A stretch of 64,000 nucleotides of DNA from Melanopsichium pennsylvanicum (taxonomy: Eukaryota; Basidiomycota; Ustilaginomycetes; Ustilaginales), in the NCBI GenBank assembly GCA_900208305.1, contig OAPG01000010.1, positions 558,001-622,000 of the forward strand, written 5' to 3'. Below the pieces are notes generated by a model that saw only the letters and a list, made by a program, of their open reading frames with translations, made no database searches and was not told the DNA's origin. Both the position numbers and the translations under genes were made by a program. Positions 52,833-64,000 of the stretch are shown here, piece after piece. Each line of letters begins with the position of its first letter. Positions within the stretch are counted from its first letter, which is position 1.

Positions 52833-54785
52833 TCATGAGCTTGTTGCCTGCTCTCCCTCCTCAGTGGTCTTGATCGCAGCTGGATCCTCAGGATCTTGAA
52901 CTTTCTCCTTCTTGTCCTCCTGAGGCGTCTGCTTAACATCTCTCCGCAACGAATATCCCTTCACACCCCAGATCGCCAAGAAACCCGCGCCCACCATTGG
53001 CGCCAGTACGATCCAAACCACCTGCAGACCATCCGCGTACGCTTTGATAATCTCCTTACTCAATTCGGGTGGCTGAATATTTCTCAGTCCCGTCAGATCT
53101 TGACCTCCGTTTCCAGAGCTCACCATCGACTCGTTAAATCCTGGAATGGCTTGCAACCTCGAACGCGATTGCGTGTTAAATACCGCTCCTGCAACGGCAA
53201 TGCCCATGGTTCCACCCAGAGATCGTACGAGAGACATGGCAGCCACAGTTGTGGAAAGGTCTCCGTGAGGCATGGCTGCCATCAATCCAACCAAGGGGGT
53301 TTGGAAAAGGAAACCAGTACCCAATCCGGCCACGCCGATAAAGAACTCTTGCTTGACCTGGCTCGAGCTAGCATTGAGCGTCGCCATGAGACCGTGCCCG
53401 ATCACCATGATGGCCCAGCCGATCCACAGGAAAGGTCGATAAGCACGAAACTTGCTCATGCCGACTCCAGTGAGAGAGGATAGGATCGAAGAAACGAGAG
53501 CGTAAGGCAGCATGTACACACCACTCATCAAAGCACTTGCACCAAAAATGGCTTGGAAGTACACCGGCAGGTAGTATGTCGCAGCGAAGAACGCAAATGC
53601 GTGCAGCATTACCGAGATGAGAAGGAGGCTAGTGGTTCTGGTTGTGACCAAACGAGGTGGGACAATCGGCTTTTTCTTGGTCTTGAACTCCCATGCCATG
53701 AATGCAATCATCAATACGCCTCCAACGACGAGAAGTGCGATGGTCTCGGGAACGTTCCAACCTTTGGTTTCAGCGTGGTTAAAACCGAGAAGGATGAGGA
53801 TGACTGAGACGACGATCATAAAGAGGCCGATGAAATCAAACTGTCCGCATGCTTCTCGGAAGGTGAGTTTGGGTCTCGGGTTGAGGTTGAGGCTGAAAAA
53901 GACGATTGCGAGGGCGATGGCACCTAGTGGCAGGTTGATGAAGAAGCACCATCTCCAACCCGAGTGACCCGCATCGGTGAACGCTCCACCGAGCAGAGGT
54001 CCAATGACGGAGGCGATCCCCCAGACGGCACCGACCCAGCCAGAGTATTTGCCACGATTCTCCAGCGACACAATGTCTCCAATAATGATGTTGATGAGAG
54101 CAATGATACCGCCTCCACCGATACCCTGGATCCCTCGAGCGGCATCCAGCCATGCCATGTTCTGTGCTGCTCCGCACAAGGCTGAACCGAAGAGGAAGAT
54201 GATCGTGGCAGCATAGAGCAGAGGTTTACGTCCGGTTAAATCAGAAAGACGGCCGTAAAAAGGAATGAGGGAAGTGGAAGCAAGAAGGTATGCTGATCCA
54301 ACCCAAGAGTATTGTCCGGCGTCTCCATCCAAGCTCTGCGAGATTACGGGAAGAGCTGTGCTCACAATAGTCTGGTCAAGCGCAGCTAGACCGATCATCA
54401 AGCAGATGCCTGGCATCACGATTTTCATATTGTTATAAGGAATCACTTGCTTTTCCGATTGAAGCCAGTGACCAGAACCCTTCTGGTTGAGATCGGCGGC
54501 AGTGGAGGTGGATCCTTGTTTGCAAGAGTTCTGAGATATATTTGTGGCGGCGTGAGCTTCGCTCTTTTCATCTACGTCGGACACGCGCGCGTTTGTACCG
54601 TCAGGTGTGTTGGTTAGTGTTGCTAACGGTGTCTCTGATGCTGAGGCATGGTGATCATCGTGGTCAGCGACGCCAGCGGCAGAATCGAGACCGCCGATTT
54701 GATTCGCTTCAAATGCTGCTACTCGGATGTCTGTTTGACGTGCTGGCGAAGAGGTTTCCTGCATCTGCATCGCGTTTCGAGTCAT
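52833..54785 (-). CDS. MFS drug:H+ antiporter, DHA2 (14-TM) family
   Basis: 650 aa. After a hydrophilic N-terminus of about 125 residues there are about 14 hydrophobic segments. Motif A reads GRLSDLTGRKPL between TM2 and TM3, and the antiporter motif C reads IASVIGPLLGGAFTD in TM5. The SGWRWCFFINLPLGAI string is typical of fungal DHA2 exporters. Such proteins expel toxins, drugs or fungal metabolites from the plasma membrane in exchange for protons. The C-terminal tail is charged (QEDKKEKVQDPED). It is near a P450 relic and a Zn2Cys6 regulator, which suggests export of a specialised metabolite, but that is inference. Confidence 0.92.
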   Translation of the reverse strand: MTRNAMQMQETSSPARQTDIRVAAFEANQIGGLDSAAGVADHDDHHASASETPLATLTNTPDGTNARVSDVDEKSEAHAATNISQNSCKQGSTSTAADLNQKGSGHWLQSEKQVIPYNNMKIVMPGICLMIGLAALDQTIVSTALPVISQSLDGDAGQYSWVGSAYLLASTSLIPFYGRLSDLTGRKPLLYAATIIFLFGSALCGAAQNMAWLDAARGIQGIGGGGIIALINIIIGDIVSLENRGKYSGWVGAVWGIASVIGPLLGGAFTDAGHSGWRWCFFINLPLGAIALAIVFFSLNLNPRPKLTFREACGQFDFIGLFMIVVSVILILLGFNHAETKGWNVPETIALLVVGGVLMIAFMAWEFKTKKKPIVPPRLVTTRTTSLLLISVMLHAFAFFAATYYLPVYFQAIFGASALMSGVYMLPYALVSSILSSLTGVGMSKFRAYRPFLWIGWAIMVIGHGLMATLNASSSQVKQEFFIGVAGLGTGFLFQTPLVGLMAAMPHGDLSTTVAAMSLVRSLGGTMGIAVAGAVFNTQSRSRLQAIPGFNESMVSSGNGGQDLTGLRNIQPPELSKEIIKAYADGLQVVWIVLAPMVGAGFLAIWGVKGYSLRRDVKQTPQEDKKEKVQDPEDPAAIKTTEEGEQATSS

Positions 54786-56339
54786 GCTGTCACGCTAAAC
54801 CTAGGCATCCGTGAACAGCTTGTGTGGACAATGGGAACAGCTAAGACACGCAACAATCCTATTTGGTTGTTGTAGATGTCTCGTCGTGATTTTGGTTCAG
54901 GACACTTTTGGTAAGCTAAGAACAGTCTGAAGGATGTGGTAGTTATAAGGTCGAAGAGGGGAAGGAGCGGGGCAAATAATGTAAAGGCTCAATCCAAAAA
55001 GCCAAAACGAAACCAACAGAAATCAAGCGTGAAGTTCTCCGCGGTACTGTGATAGGACAAGAGTCACATTGTAGTGAAACGATTCGGCGCGAACGGCGAA
55101 CGGCGAACAGCGCGGAGTACTGAGTAAGTTTGTTACAATATGAATATAAGAGTTTTACGTACTCAAAATCAGCGAAGCAGCATCCGCGGCATTTCCGGAT
55201 ACGGCTGTTACTGAGTAACTTATGCAAAGCGAGCAAACACACACACAGCCTGAGGGAAAATTCAATTTCTTTCTTTCTTTCCCTTTTTCTTCTTTTTCGG
55301 CTCGGCATAAGGACAGGAATCTATTATTCAAGCAAAACCTAATTTGACGAATAACTTAACGTATACTTAATCAATTTATTAATATTAATATGGAAATTCA
55401 CTGTGCATTACAATTGTGCCTTGTCGTTCTAAAGGTGACGGGTAATCGGTTATTCGCTTCGAATTCTCGGATTCACAATTTGGCGTGAATCAGAAAACAT
55501 AACCACAAGGTGAAAGTGAGCATCATGCAATCAAAGTAAAGAGTCACAGATTTGCGCAATTTGAAACACCTCAAAGCGTCGTGTCATTCGTCCGGATAGA
55601 AAAGGTACTGCAGTTGTGCCATCAAAGTTGTGAAGGACCATGTGATGTGCCATCAACAACGATGGCGACGACGTGGTGGGGCTTTTGAGTGTAGGGCTCA
55701 AGAAGGGAGGAAGGAATGTTGAAGCTATACGCCGATCTAGACGCCAGCAAGACTATACTAGCACCAAAAAACCAAGGATTGTGTGAGCTTCGGCAAACAA
55801 CCGCGCCCACACCGTCTTCACAGCCAAGATATTGAAAGTCTAATAATGTCGGACTTTCCACGGCATTTCCCGGATCAATATCGCAGCTAAATCATTTGCT
55901 TTTCGCGGTCGGAACCACCTCGCCCGATCGTATCACCACGGCACCACATCTCTCTGTATCTCACATTCCTTGCAGACCAGGTGTAAGCAGAGTAGCTATG
56001 ATTGTGACTTCTCCTGAATCCCTATTGACCACCTCGCTGTCTTGACAGATGATAGCGTGCCAGCCAAACAACATTTCGTGATGTACATTAAATTTACTGT
56101 ATGTATTTTGATTAATCACCAAACGCGTCCTCAGGTCAAGAAAATCAACTCCGGCAATTCCGTGGTCTTGTTTCCCCTGCCCTGTTGTGTTGCAACGGGT
56201 GAGTATCCGATCAATTCACCGCTGTGTTCCTCCCTTTCGGCATCTCTTACCTGTGCACAAATGAGCTCACATGCGTGATGAATTCGTGCGGCTCTCATAC
56301 GAAATTAATCTAACATCTTCACAAACCAACAGACATGAC
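54786..56339. other. Spacer, no gene recognised
   Basis: About 1.55 kb, AT-rich in the middle (TTATTAATATTAATATGG near 55377). Short ORFs such as the minus-strand one at 55622-55861 show no family I recognise. One TTACTGTA is at 56094. The end may hold the lost N-terminal part of the P450 relic. Confidence 0.5.
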
Positions 56340-57770
56340 GAATACACACTTGACACTATACCAGGAGGTCCACCTACTTTTCCCGCATCATCTCTGCTAG
56401 CTTGCCAACTTCTCAGAGCAAGTCGAGCACACCTGGTTGCTTTGAGCGCAAGATTTCAGCGTTGTTCATGGTAAAGGAGGCCAAACAACACATCTCGTCT
56501 TACCCACATCAAAGCCAAAGTGGCCAAGTGCTGTTCCTTTCGCCAACCTGCGAGTGCTTGGAGAGTGACGGAGCTCATCGGTTTGTGCCATTGGTCCTTT
56601 GCATGTTGTGTCTGACGTCTGTGCAATCCTGTGCAATCTATTCTCGATAAAGCAGGCTTGAACCATGGCAGAGCAGGAATAGTGTTAAGATTTTGAGCGC
56701 CAACTGGGAATACATTGAGAGTGTGGCCACACGAAACAGATGTGCATACACGTGGACCAGCTTCTGTACATCGCGAGATCTATGATTTCCAAAGGCGTAC
56801 TGACGAACTAGTCTGGTGCAGAAAAATGTGGGCGCATCGGAATCGCTTAGCTATTTTTTATCTTTCTTGTGGACAGGGGTCATCCATGTTGGCGATTGTA
56901 CCGCAAATCCAAGCATGTTAGACCGGGTGCAAGTGCTTTGGACAGACATCCCCCAATGTTGTACCTTCCTACATTTGTCAAACCTTGGAAGAGTACGGGA
57001 CTGGAATTGAGGGCCAAGGAGCAAAAGCTTCTCATCACGCAGTGGCAAAGTGTGAGAGCGCGTGTCAAGGAGGCAAAGTGCCAGCCTTGCTTCATGAGCC
57101 AAGTTCAAGAGAAGCAGAAAGAGACATAGATCACCGATGCAGAAGGCGCGAGTATGGCCGGAAGCCTTTCTGGTGCTGGAAGTGATACAACTCCTAGTGG
57201 ATTGGCTATCTTTGTCATGCTCATGTGTGCCTTCTCGCAAGTACTTCAACGTTTACAAGCAGAGAGATGGGTTCAATCTACTATGAGGATCGTCTGTCAA
57301 CATTCGAACATGTCACCAAGGAACAGGCACCTTACCTCCACGCTACCGTTCAGGAAGTTCTCCGATGGCGGCCCATCTCGACCGGAAGCTTTGCAAACAA
57401 ATTGACTGCCGACGTAGAGTATGGAGGCTACCTTCTTGCAAAAGGCTCCTCTGTTGTTGCTCTCCACTAATCTATCTCTCTCGATCCCAAAGAGTAATCC
57501 GATCCACACCTGTTCCGTCCAGAGCGTTTTTTTGACCAACCAAGGAGGAGATACAAAGGGAGTGAAGGGGATATGGTTCGTCAGCCAAAGAGGTTCGGTA
57601 GCGTTTGGGTTCAGAAGAAGGATTTGTCCAGGACTGCATGTCGCCATGCGAGGCTTGACAATCAATCAAGCCATAATGGCATAGTGCTTCGATATCAAAG
57701 CGCCTTTAGGTAACCCAGAAAAAGTCGATAACATTGGCTTTCAAGCAAAAGCTCCCTATCGCGATTGAAA
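56340..57770 (+). pseudogene. Decayed cytochrome P450 gene
   Basis: P450 landmarks appear in order but in shifting frames. They are a proline-rich hinge IPGGPPTFP (about 56365); a GGQTTHLVL strand (about 56480); RPGAS and PPMLYLPTFVKPWKSTG (about 56920-57000); I-helix GAGSDTTPSG (about 57172-57200); K-helix VQEVLRWRP with Glu-x-x-Arg (about 57350); EYGGYLLAKGS; and the haem-binding FGFRRRICPG with its Cys (about 57608). In-frame stops interrupt it: before ITDAEG at about 57127, after VVALH at about 57468, after DPKE near 57494, and after NQAIMA where a Trp is expected (about 57682). At least two frameshifts also occur, for example near 57250 and 57590. Typical P450s have about 500 codons. The enzyme cannot be made as read. 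Resembles fungal biosynthetic P450s. Confidence 0.88.
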
Positions 57771-57899
57771 TCACAAAGCATCGCAGGAATCAATGACACG
57801 CTGTACGCATCACGCTGCGAGCATCACCATGTGTCTGTGTGGGAGCATTTGGTTCGAAAAATTGCGTGTTACAGGTGACGAAAGACAAACAAGAGAGAG

Positions 57900-57950
57900 A
57901 ATAAGAGAGAAAAGAGAGAGATACAATATAGAAGAGAGAGAGAGAGAGTC
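57900..57950. repeat. GA-rich tract
   Basis: Interrupted GAGAGA-type repeats just downstream of the Zn2Cys6 stop codon. No function inferred. Confidence 0.7.
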
Positions 57951-57952
57951 GG

Positions 57953-60800
57953 TCAACCCAAAGGTGAAGTGGGGGGAGCACCAGCAAGCTTCAGCACAGC
58001 CGCGTCGTCTATGGTAGCTGCCAGAGTAGCAATCGAAGCGAAGCCAGCTTCTGTTGCCTGCGTTAGCGCAGATCTTCCGCGAGTAGCTTCTTGGTGTGGA
58101 GCAGGGATGAATTCCGAAATTGCCTCAATGGGCCAGGTGAAGGGTGAGATGCAAATTCGGCCGTAAAAGTCAAATTCCCTTTTGAGGGCCACAATGCTTT
58201 TGGCAAGGATATCTTTGTATGAGAATGAGCATGACGACATGTTAGCACGAGAGTGAAGAGGACAAGGTATCAGTCAGTTTGATTTATTATGAAAGCGACT
58301 GCAGAAGGGTAAATTGATGATGGTACTTACGATCTCTGCTATAGCGTTCTCCTCGTTTGCGCAAGACCATCGTCAATGCCAAAATATCCTCGTTAAATTG
58401 GTCCAGTTCAGCGCCTTGCAAAAAGATCAGCCATCGTGCAGCTATAAAGAACGCCGATGAGCAAAACGATGGCAGCGTAAATATCAGTGGTTCATTTTGC
58501 AATGCCATGCCTGCGAGTCGAGAGAGCCATACAGCAGCATTGCACATTATGCTCCTAGCCTCTCCTGCCTGGATGAAAGGATCAAGTGTGTTCATAGCCG
58601 TTTCGAACAGGCTAAGAACTGCGAGATGATGTGTCACTTCGGCCGCAAAACGCACTCGGTCCTGCAGTAACAGGTTTGATAAGAAGCGTTCGCGAGACCT
58701 TGCATTGCTGCTTGCAGCAGGGCTGGCCGACCTGTCGGATCGGGATACGGTGCGATCGTCAAATTGGGACAGCATAATGCGAGAGTTGCGAATACCCTCA
58801 TGAGCTGCTAAAAAACACCGGTCTGTCTCATTCTGTGACGTGCTGCTTCCGTTCCGAACATCTAGGGTGATTGGAGGCTTTCGACGACACTCAATTGCAT
58901 GTTCGCAGCATTGATCGAGGACCGATCCGACTTTGATAAGAAGGGACATAGAGTTGTCAGAGGGCTCTAGGGTTGGAACACCACGACGTCGCTGTATGTG
59001 TGCTTCAACTTCGTCCAAGTTGTGCTGAGCCGCATTGACACTGTCAGCCTCAACACGTCCAGGGAAGCTGGTTCTGATACTTGATCGCTCTAGTGTCACT
59101 GGTAGAGAAGATAGGCGACTCTGGTAGCAATCATGCAAAAAGAGGCTCCAAAAGGCGAATAATTCCCCCTTGCTCTGCATCAGCCCACGAAGGGCTCTTG
59201 CAAGATGCGAGGATCGGGTCGGGCCGGTCGAAAAGCGTGGATGCGTACATGAGACCGAACTATGAAGGTGCAATAGGCGAGCTTCGCAGACTGCCGATGC
59301 CAAGTCAAGCTGTGCTGATGCGACAGCCAAATGGGCACGAGAATGCTCGACAAGAAGAAGCCGGATAAGAAAGGTCGCTGGTGTAACAAGGCCTGCTGAC
59401 TTTGCTTGAGCTTGGTTCAAAAGACTGCGGGCTGCATCTGAGTAGATCCTGGTCGCCGTTGGAATCCACCCTGTGCCATCAAGGTGGGGGAGGTCGATTT
59501 GAAGATGCGTGCGCAGCAGATCATCGATGTCTTTGAAAGTGGCTGAGGAGCTGACCCCCTTTGGAAACGCAGAGGCCACGAGCGGCAGTCCAACGCCCAC
59601 CATTGCGAGCATCAGTGCTCTGGCCGTCACTTGGTCGATTTCTGTATTCGATGTGGTCGCCAACAGGGCTAATACGTCAGCGAGAGCATAGGCATTGATA
59701 GCTGCAAACAACCAAAACTCGTGTCGGCAGGTTTCGATAACTCGTTCCAATATTTGTCTGTTGGGGAGGGGTGGGAAGTTGCTTAGCGGCAACGAATCAT
59801 GATCGATGGTCGACCATGAGTTGGGCTCGTGGCGATACTGAGAGGATGCGGTCCAAGTGGGTACTGAACTTGAACTTTGTACTGAAGATCTCCAGCTGAG
59901 AACGGAAGGCGTTATCGCGCAGGCACGAGGTTGGCTCGTGGCTTCTGAACTTAAGCCAGCATAAGGTTGAGGCAACGGATGACCATTGCTGTCGCGCCTC
60001 ATCCCTGCAGGGTATGATTGCTTCGAGGATGTGCTCATACTACCTTGAGGTCGAAAGACGTCCACGTCTTTGTTATGAGAAGACTTGAGGCGTTTATGCG
60101 AAGAAACATCGTTATGCCGAGAATCTGTGAGGGTTTGAACCGACAATCGAGAAGCGGCTTTAGCGGTAGTACCTTGATCCTGAGGCTGTGAGCGCATATT
60201 AGTGCTATGTCTAGTCAATGGCGGGCCGGGGGACTTGTCATCCCGCAGCAATTGCCGTTGCAATTGCGAGATCTGAGCGCGGAGCTGTTCGTTCTCTTCC
60301 GTGAGCTGGTCTTCGTGACGAAGACGCTGACGAGAACCGCATGGTTGTGATGATATAGTAGTTGGTGGATCATTGGAACCGCCCCTCTTGAAGATCTTGG
60401 TTAGCAGGGATGCATCATACTCGCAAGGAGGTGGACTGGCTTTCGCGGAGCTAGAGGCATCAGCTTCGGGATGGTAAGCTAGCCAAGCCTTCTCGCAACG
60501 AGTGCATGTAGGCTTCTTTGCGTCGCAGCGAAGCTTTCTTTTGCGACATGCGAGACAGGCCTGTGATCTACGAAGCGTATCTGACGACTTTGCTTTGCTA
60601 CCCTTGGTGCTGAATTCTGGGTTTTCGTCGTTGTTGTCTGCTGGATCGTGACGATGTGTCAGATTAGAAGGGCCAGCTGTTCTAGATTCATCGGAGGCAA
60701 TAGTATCGGATGGCGGTAAGTTTGCGTTGGCTGCTCGAACCTGCCCGCTGCTGGTGGAATCCGACGCGGCGCCGACGCTGTTGCCGTCCTGATTCGGCAT
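57953..60800 (-). CDS. Zn2Cys6 fungal transcription factor (two exons)
   Basis: Exon 1 is 58331-60800 and exon 2 is 57953-58212, 909 aa. The donor GTAAGT and the acceptor CAAAG (minus strand) join in phase. The start is the ATG at 60800 (MPNQDG). The binuclear zinc cluster has Cys82, 85, 92, 99, 102 and 126, with the last spacing (23 residues) longer than usual because of an Ala/Ser-rich insert. A leucine-rich coiled coil (QLTEENEQLRAQISQLQRQLL) follows, fitting dimer formation. The rest resembles the fungal-specific regulatory domain. Such factors bind CGG-containing sites and often control neighbouring metabolic genes; here the neighbours are a P450 relic and an MFS exporter. Confidence 0.9.
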
Positions 60801-61834
60801 GGGTGGCCGCACGCAGGACGTTGAGTGATGTCGGGACGATGACGACTAAACAGAGCACGATGTATAGTCGTCGTGCTTCGTCTTCGTTGCCGCAGCTGGG
60901 ACACATGTGTTGTGAAGCTGTTTGAAGATGATGAAGTCACAGCGGCTGATTCTTCGGCTGCAGGTGCTGAGCGCAGTGCTAGAACTGACGATGCTTAGTG
61001 TGCGAAGTGAATGATCAGATTGTGAGAAACATCGCAGTTGTTGGTCGAGGATTACGAAACAACACCTGTGTAGATGGAAGTACGGACTTGCCAGCCGAGG
61101 TCAGAGATTGCGAACTGAATCGAAGGACGAGCATAAGCTGTCGACATAGATAGACGTTCGACCAATATACAGATTACTACGTCTACCTTTGGTTCTGTGG
61201 TGTCAGTCGCTGGCGATCTCCAACTAGAAAATTTTCCGCACTGCTTGTCAATCGAAAGGGCCAAAGTGGGGTATCTAGCAATGGAATCAGCCTGCTCTGG
61301 GCCAAAGATAAAAGGGAGAGGACGGCAAGCGAAGGAATATCGACACGGTGTCGTGGAAAAGTGGTCAGTTGGAGCACTGGGACCAGAGGAGAATGGACAA
61401 GGGTCAGATATTGGAGCGGCGTGGCGATGTAGTGCGGTTGTATGTTGGAACAAAGCGCGACTGTGAGCTGTGCTGTCGCGCTGCTGTGACCAAGTCGTCA
61501 AGCACCTTCTTCTATGAACGGATCGCCGCAGGAACACGGGCGTGATCGAAGCGGTGGTTCGGTACTGTATGTACTGAGCACTATAAGGGAACGACGTTTG
61601 GCTAATGTTAGCCCAAGGTGGGTAGGTCTAGGGCGGAATGTGAGCAAGCCGGTATTCGTAGGACCCGGTCTGCCTGGACCATCACAAATAATATACCTGC
61701 GTTAAGTTGTGGTCTTTCTGCAACGGATCCGCACACGGCGACGTGGAAACGGTCTTAGCAGTTTCAGAGTTTACGATCTGATAGGATAGGATGGGAGAGG
61801 ACAGATGGGCCGAGGCGGAAAGATAAGACGGGCC

Positions 61835-61880
61835 AGGAGAGAGGAGAGAGGAGAGAGGAGAGAGGAGAGAGGAGAGAGAA
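61835..61880. repeat. Purine heptamer tandem repeat
   Basis: About six copies of GAGAGAG-type 7-mers in a row, pure A/G on the plus strand. Confidence 0.85.
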
Positions 61881-63876
61881 AGCGCGTGCTCGAAGGGATG
61901 CGCAAGATGTGTGCAGCGGAAGTCGAACGAAAACCTGCAAGGTGTCGAGAACAATAGCGAGATTCATGTATAGATCGCGATGTGAGCATTCAAGAGAGTG
62001 CCACCTCACGGAAGGATGGATTTTATTGTCGACTACACGAGATTCCTAGGAGAGTATTCCGCCACTTGGCAGCCCGGACTCCCTTCTTGTGCTTCTGGAC
62101 CTGACTCTCGGAATGAGGGCGGCCCCACTCTGTTACGAAAGTACTACTGCAGCGAACAGAGGTACAATAAGCCGGGGATCTGGCATGAGCAACTATTCTG
62201 TGCGTGCATCTTAGCCCATGCACACTTGTGGGAGCACTGCGCCACTCCCGCCTCTGGGGTTCACGGGATGGTGTCCAAATGAGTCCACTGTTCAAGCGGC
62301 TTGTGCTTGATGCAAGTTAATAGCGGTCCCGGACACTCAAGGAGCCGTAATACAAGAGGAGTCTTGCCACCTTGCCCTGTTTTCTGATGGCTAATATTTT
62401 GTTCTCACCAATCGGAGGGCTCAATTGTCGATGAGACGCTGAGACGGTCTTGAAGAGGATGTGCTAAGAGGTTCTGCCACAGATGAAGGGGGGAGGTTTC
62501 GAACGAGACTAGGACCAGATCAAAGCTACGACTTAATACACGAACAATTGAGCTGCCACGGCTGAAAGGGGAGAAGTCCGACAAATTGTTGCGAGGCAAG
62601 GAGCTTAATGGAGGAATTGACCTCTAGTGTAGCGTCGATTCGGCGTCAAGGTGAATGTCATGTTTGCCTGAATGAGTGACGAGCTTCGTCTGTCGGCTGA
62701 CGAACAGTACCCAAACGTTCGGGCCGGAAAACCCTTTAGAATCGGAGCACAAGACCACCCAAGAAAGCGAGCTATTGTGCCTTTCTTAGCAAGGGCTATA
62801 CATCAAGAGGCACAGTCAAGCTCCGGCAACAATCGATATGTACCACTGCCGGGGGAGTTGGGCTGGTATCAATACGCCAGACGACCAAACGAAATTCAAC
62901 TGAGATTGGAGCGAATTGCGGGAAAGACGGCCAACAGAGGCCCTATTCGAAACCTTACATCCTATTGAACGATGAAGGAGTAGTTGATTTGTAAACTTAC
63001 CATTGAAGGGTGACTGACTGGAAGTCGGGCAAATTGAAGAGATAAAGATTTGATCAAAAGATGCAAATGATTCGGGATCATCCAACCAATCTACAAGTCG
63101 ATGATTTTTGGCTTTGCAGGATGGGGATCAGAAATGTCTGACTGCTTTTACCGTCATATCCATTTGGTAGAGGGCTTGACTCGGCCCAAGGCTTGACCTG
63201 TCTGCTGGGCAGGGTCCACTACAAGCCCAAAGAACCACGTTGACCACGCGCTCAAGTGCTCGAAATAACTTATGCAGGTGCAATGGTACGCTGAGTCCCA
63301 GAAGCTTGATTGTGCATCGCTTCATCGGTCGGGCAGAGTGGGATCCCGTCTGACCACCTTGCTCGAATTCCAAACTTTTCAAGCATCGCAGGTATTTCAT
63401 CACAAACAAAACATGAACAATGATTCCCCTATTTTGGGACGATGGCAATATTTGTTTTAAGGGGTTGGGTAGCGTCGCCGCGACGATTGGTCATTTTAAC
63501 TACAGTCTGCCTTGTAAAGAGATGCTACGTAAGCTCTGCGCAGCTTCGAACCCATTGATTTCTAATCGTGGTTCCATCGATATGGTGCCAGGGATAGCGG
63601 AACCTCACCACGCCACCGAAAGTGGTAGCTTGAAACGACGAAAGTTGCTCGGCGCGGAGAGAGAGCCGGCCTTCGAAAATCAGCGTCTCGGCGAGCACTT
63701 GGGTGCATGCGGGAACCCGATCTTCGTGAGAGATGCCTATGCACAATCCTGACGCTGGAGTCCTTGGTTCAGGGTAACAAAGGTGTGAAGAAAATTCGGC
63801 ATGAACATTGGCTCTGCCAGCGATGGGAGAACTAAAGCCCACTCGAGAATGGTTCACAATGGCTTTGAGTCGTTGT

Positions 63877-63916
63877 AATCTTTGTTTCAAGAATTGAATC
63901 TTTGTTTCAAGAATTG
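63877..63916. repeat. 20-bp direct tandem duplication
   Basis: Unit AATCTTTGTTTCAAGAATTG occurs twice back to back (63877-63896, 63897-63916). Confidence 0.95.
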
Positions 63917-64000
63917 GAAACCCATGATAACGGATGAAAATAGCTTCCCCGAGCAAGCAAGTGATTCAGAAAGCAGGAAAGGACTACATCTATCCGGTCA

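Larger units (their letters stand above)
60801..64000. other. 3.2-kb stretch without recognisable gene
   Basis: Promoter of the Zn2Cys6 gene, then short overlapping ORFs on both strands (longest about 160 codons) without recognised motifs. A heptamer repeat of AGAGGAG type lies at about 61835-61880, and a 20-bp direct duplication at 63877-63916. It could hold decayed genes, an unknown spliced gene, or the edge of a repeat-rich region. Confidence 0.5.

Noticed and set aside
55622..55861. 79-codon minus-strand ORF as a gene
   Set aside because: Short, no family recognised and no clear promoter or splice context; possibly a relic.

Overview
The window looks like a piece of nuclear chromosome from a basidiomycete smut fungus (Ustilaginomycotina, close to Ustilago/Sporisorium). 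Genes are compact and mostly intronless, each monocistronic with its own spacer, and the proteins are typically fungal (Rim13/PalB calpain, Mdj1, Vma7, Pet100, Zn2Cys6 regulator). The cytoplasmic dynein heavy chain stops after AAA4, as in the split dynein described for Ustilago maydis (Dyn1/Dyn2). No bacterial, viral or intact transposon sequence was seen.

Layout. 0-2.3 kb: an unresolved spliced coiled-coil gene (-) and, divergent from it, RPS30 (+). 2.8-7.1 kb: Chm7/CHMP7 ESCRT protein (-) head to head with a DHX35-type DEAH protein (+) whose ATPase motifs are all degraded. 7.4-13 kb: Rim13/PalB calpain (-) and Prp4 kinase (-). 15-16.2 kb: four-repeat polyubiquitin (+) with a 5' UTR intron. 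16.6-26.2 kb: dyn1 (-). 28-33.1 kb: secreted alpha/beta-hydrolase-like protein (+), PET100 (+), SDR protein (-), low-molecular-weight phosphatase (+). 34-38.8 kb: AT-hook protein (-) and mitochondrial DnaJ Mdj1 (+). 40.9-51.9 kb: GIGYF/Smy2 GYF-domain protein (+), class I histone deacetylase (-), V-ATPase subunit F (+), membrane-anchored alpha/beta hydrolase (-). 52.8-60.8 kb: accessory stretch with a DHA2 MFS transporter (-), a decayed cytochrome P450 (+) and a Zn2Cys6 regulator (-). 60.8-64 kb: no recognisable gene.

Themes. Several genes serve RNA metabolism (Prp4 kinase, DHX35-like, GYF protein), ESCRT/pH signalling (Chm7, Rim13), mitochondria (Pet100, Mdj1) and protein turnover (ubiquitin). 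Three enzyme-family members have lost signature catalytic residues: the DHX35-like helicase, the secreted hydrolase (nucleophile Ser to Gly) and the SDR (Tyr to Gly). The strongest leads are the pseudo-helicase, the split dynein, an S20G change in all four ubiquitin repeats, a possible alternative last exon of mdj1, a possible relic metabolite cluster, and a recurrent intergenic TTACWGTA motif. Functions are assigned from remembered family sequences. Splice sites are by eye and residue numbers marked 'about' are approximate.
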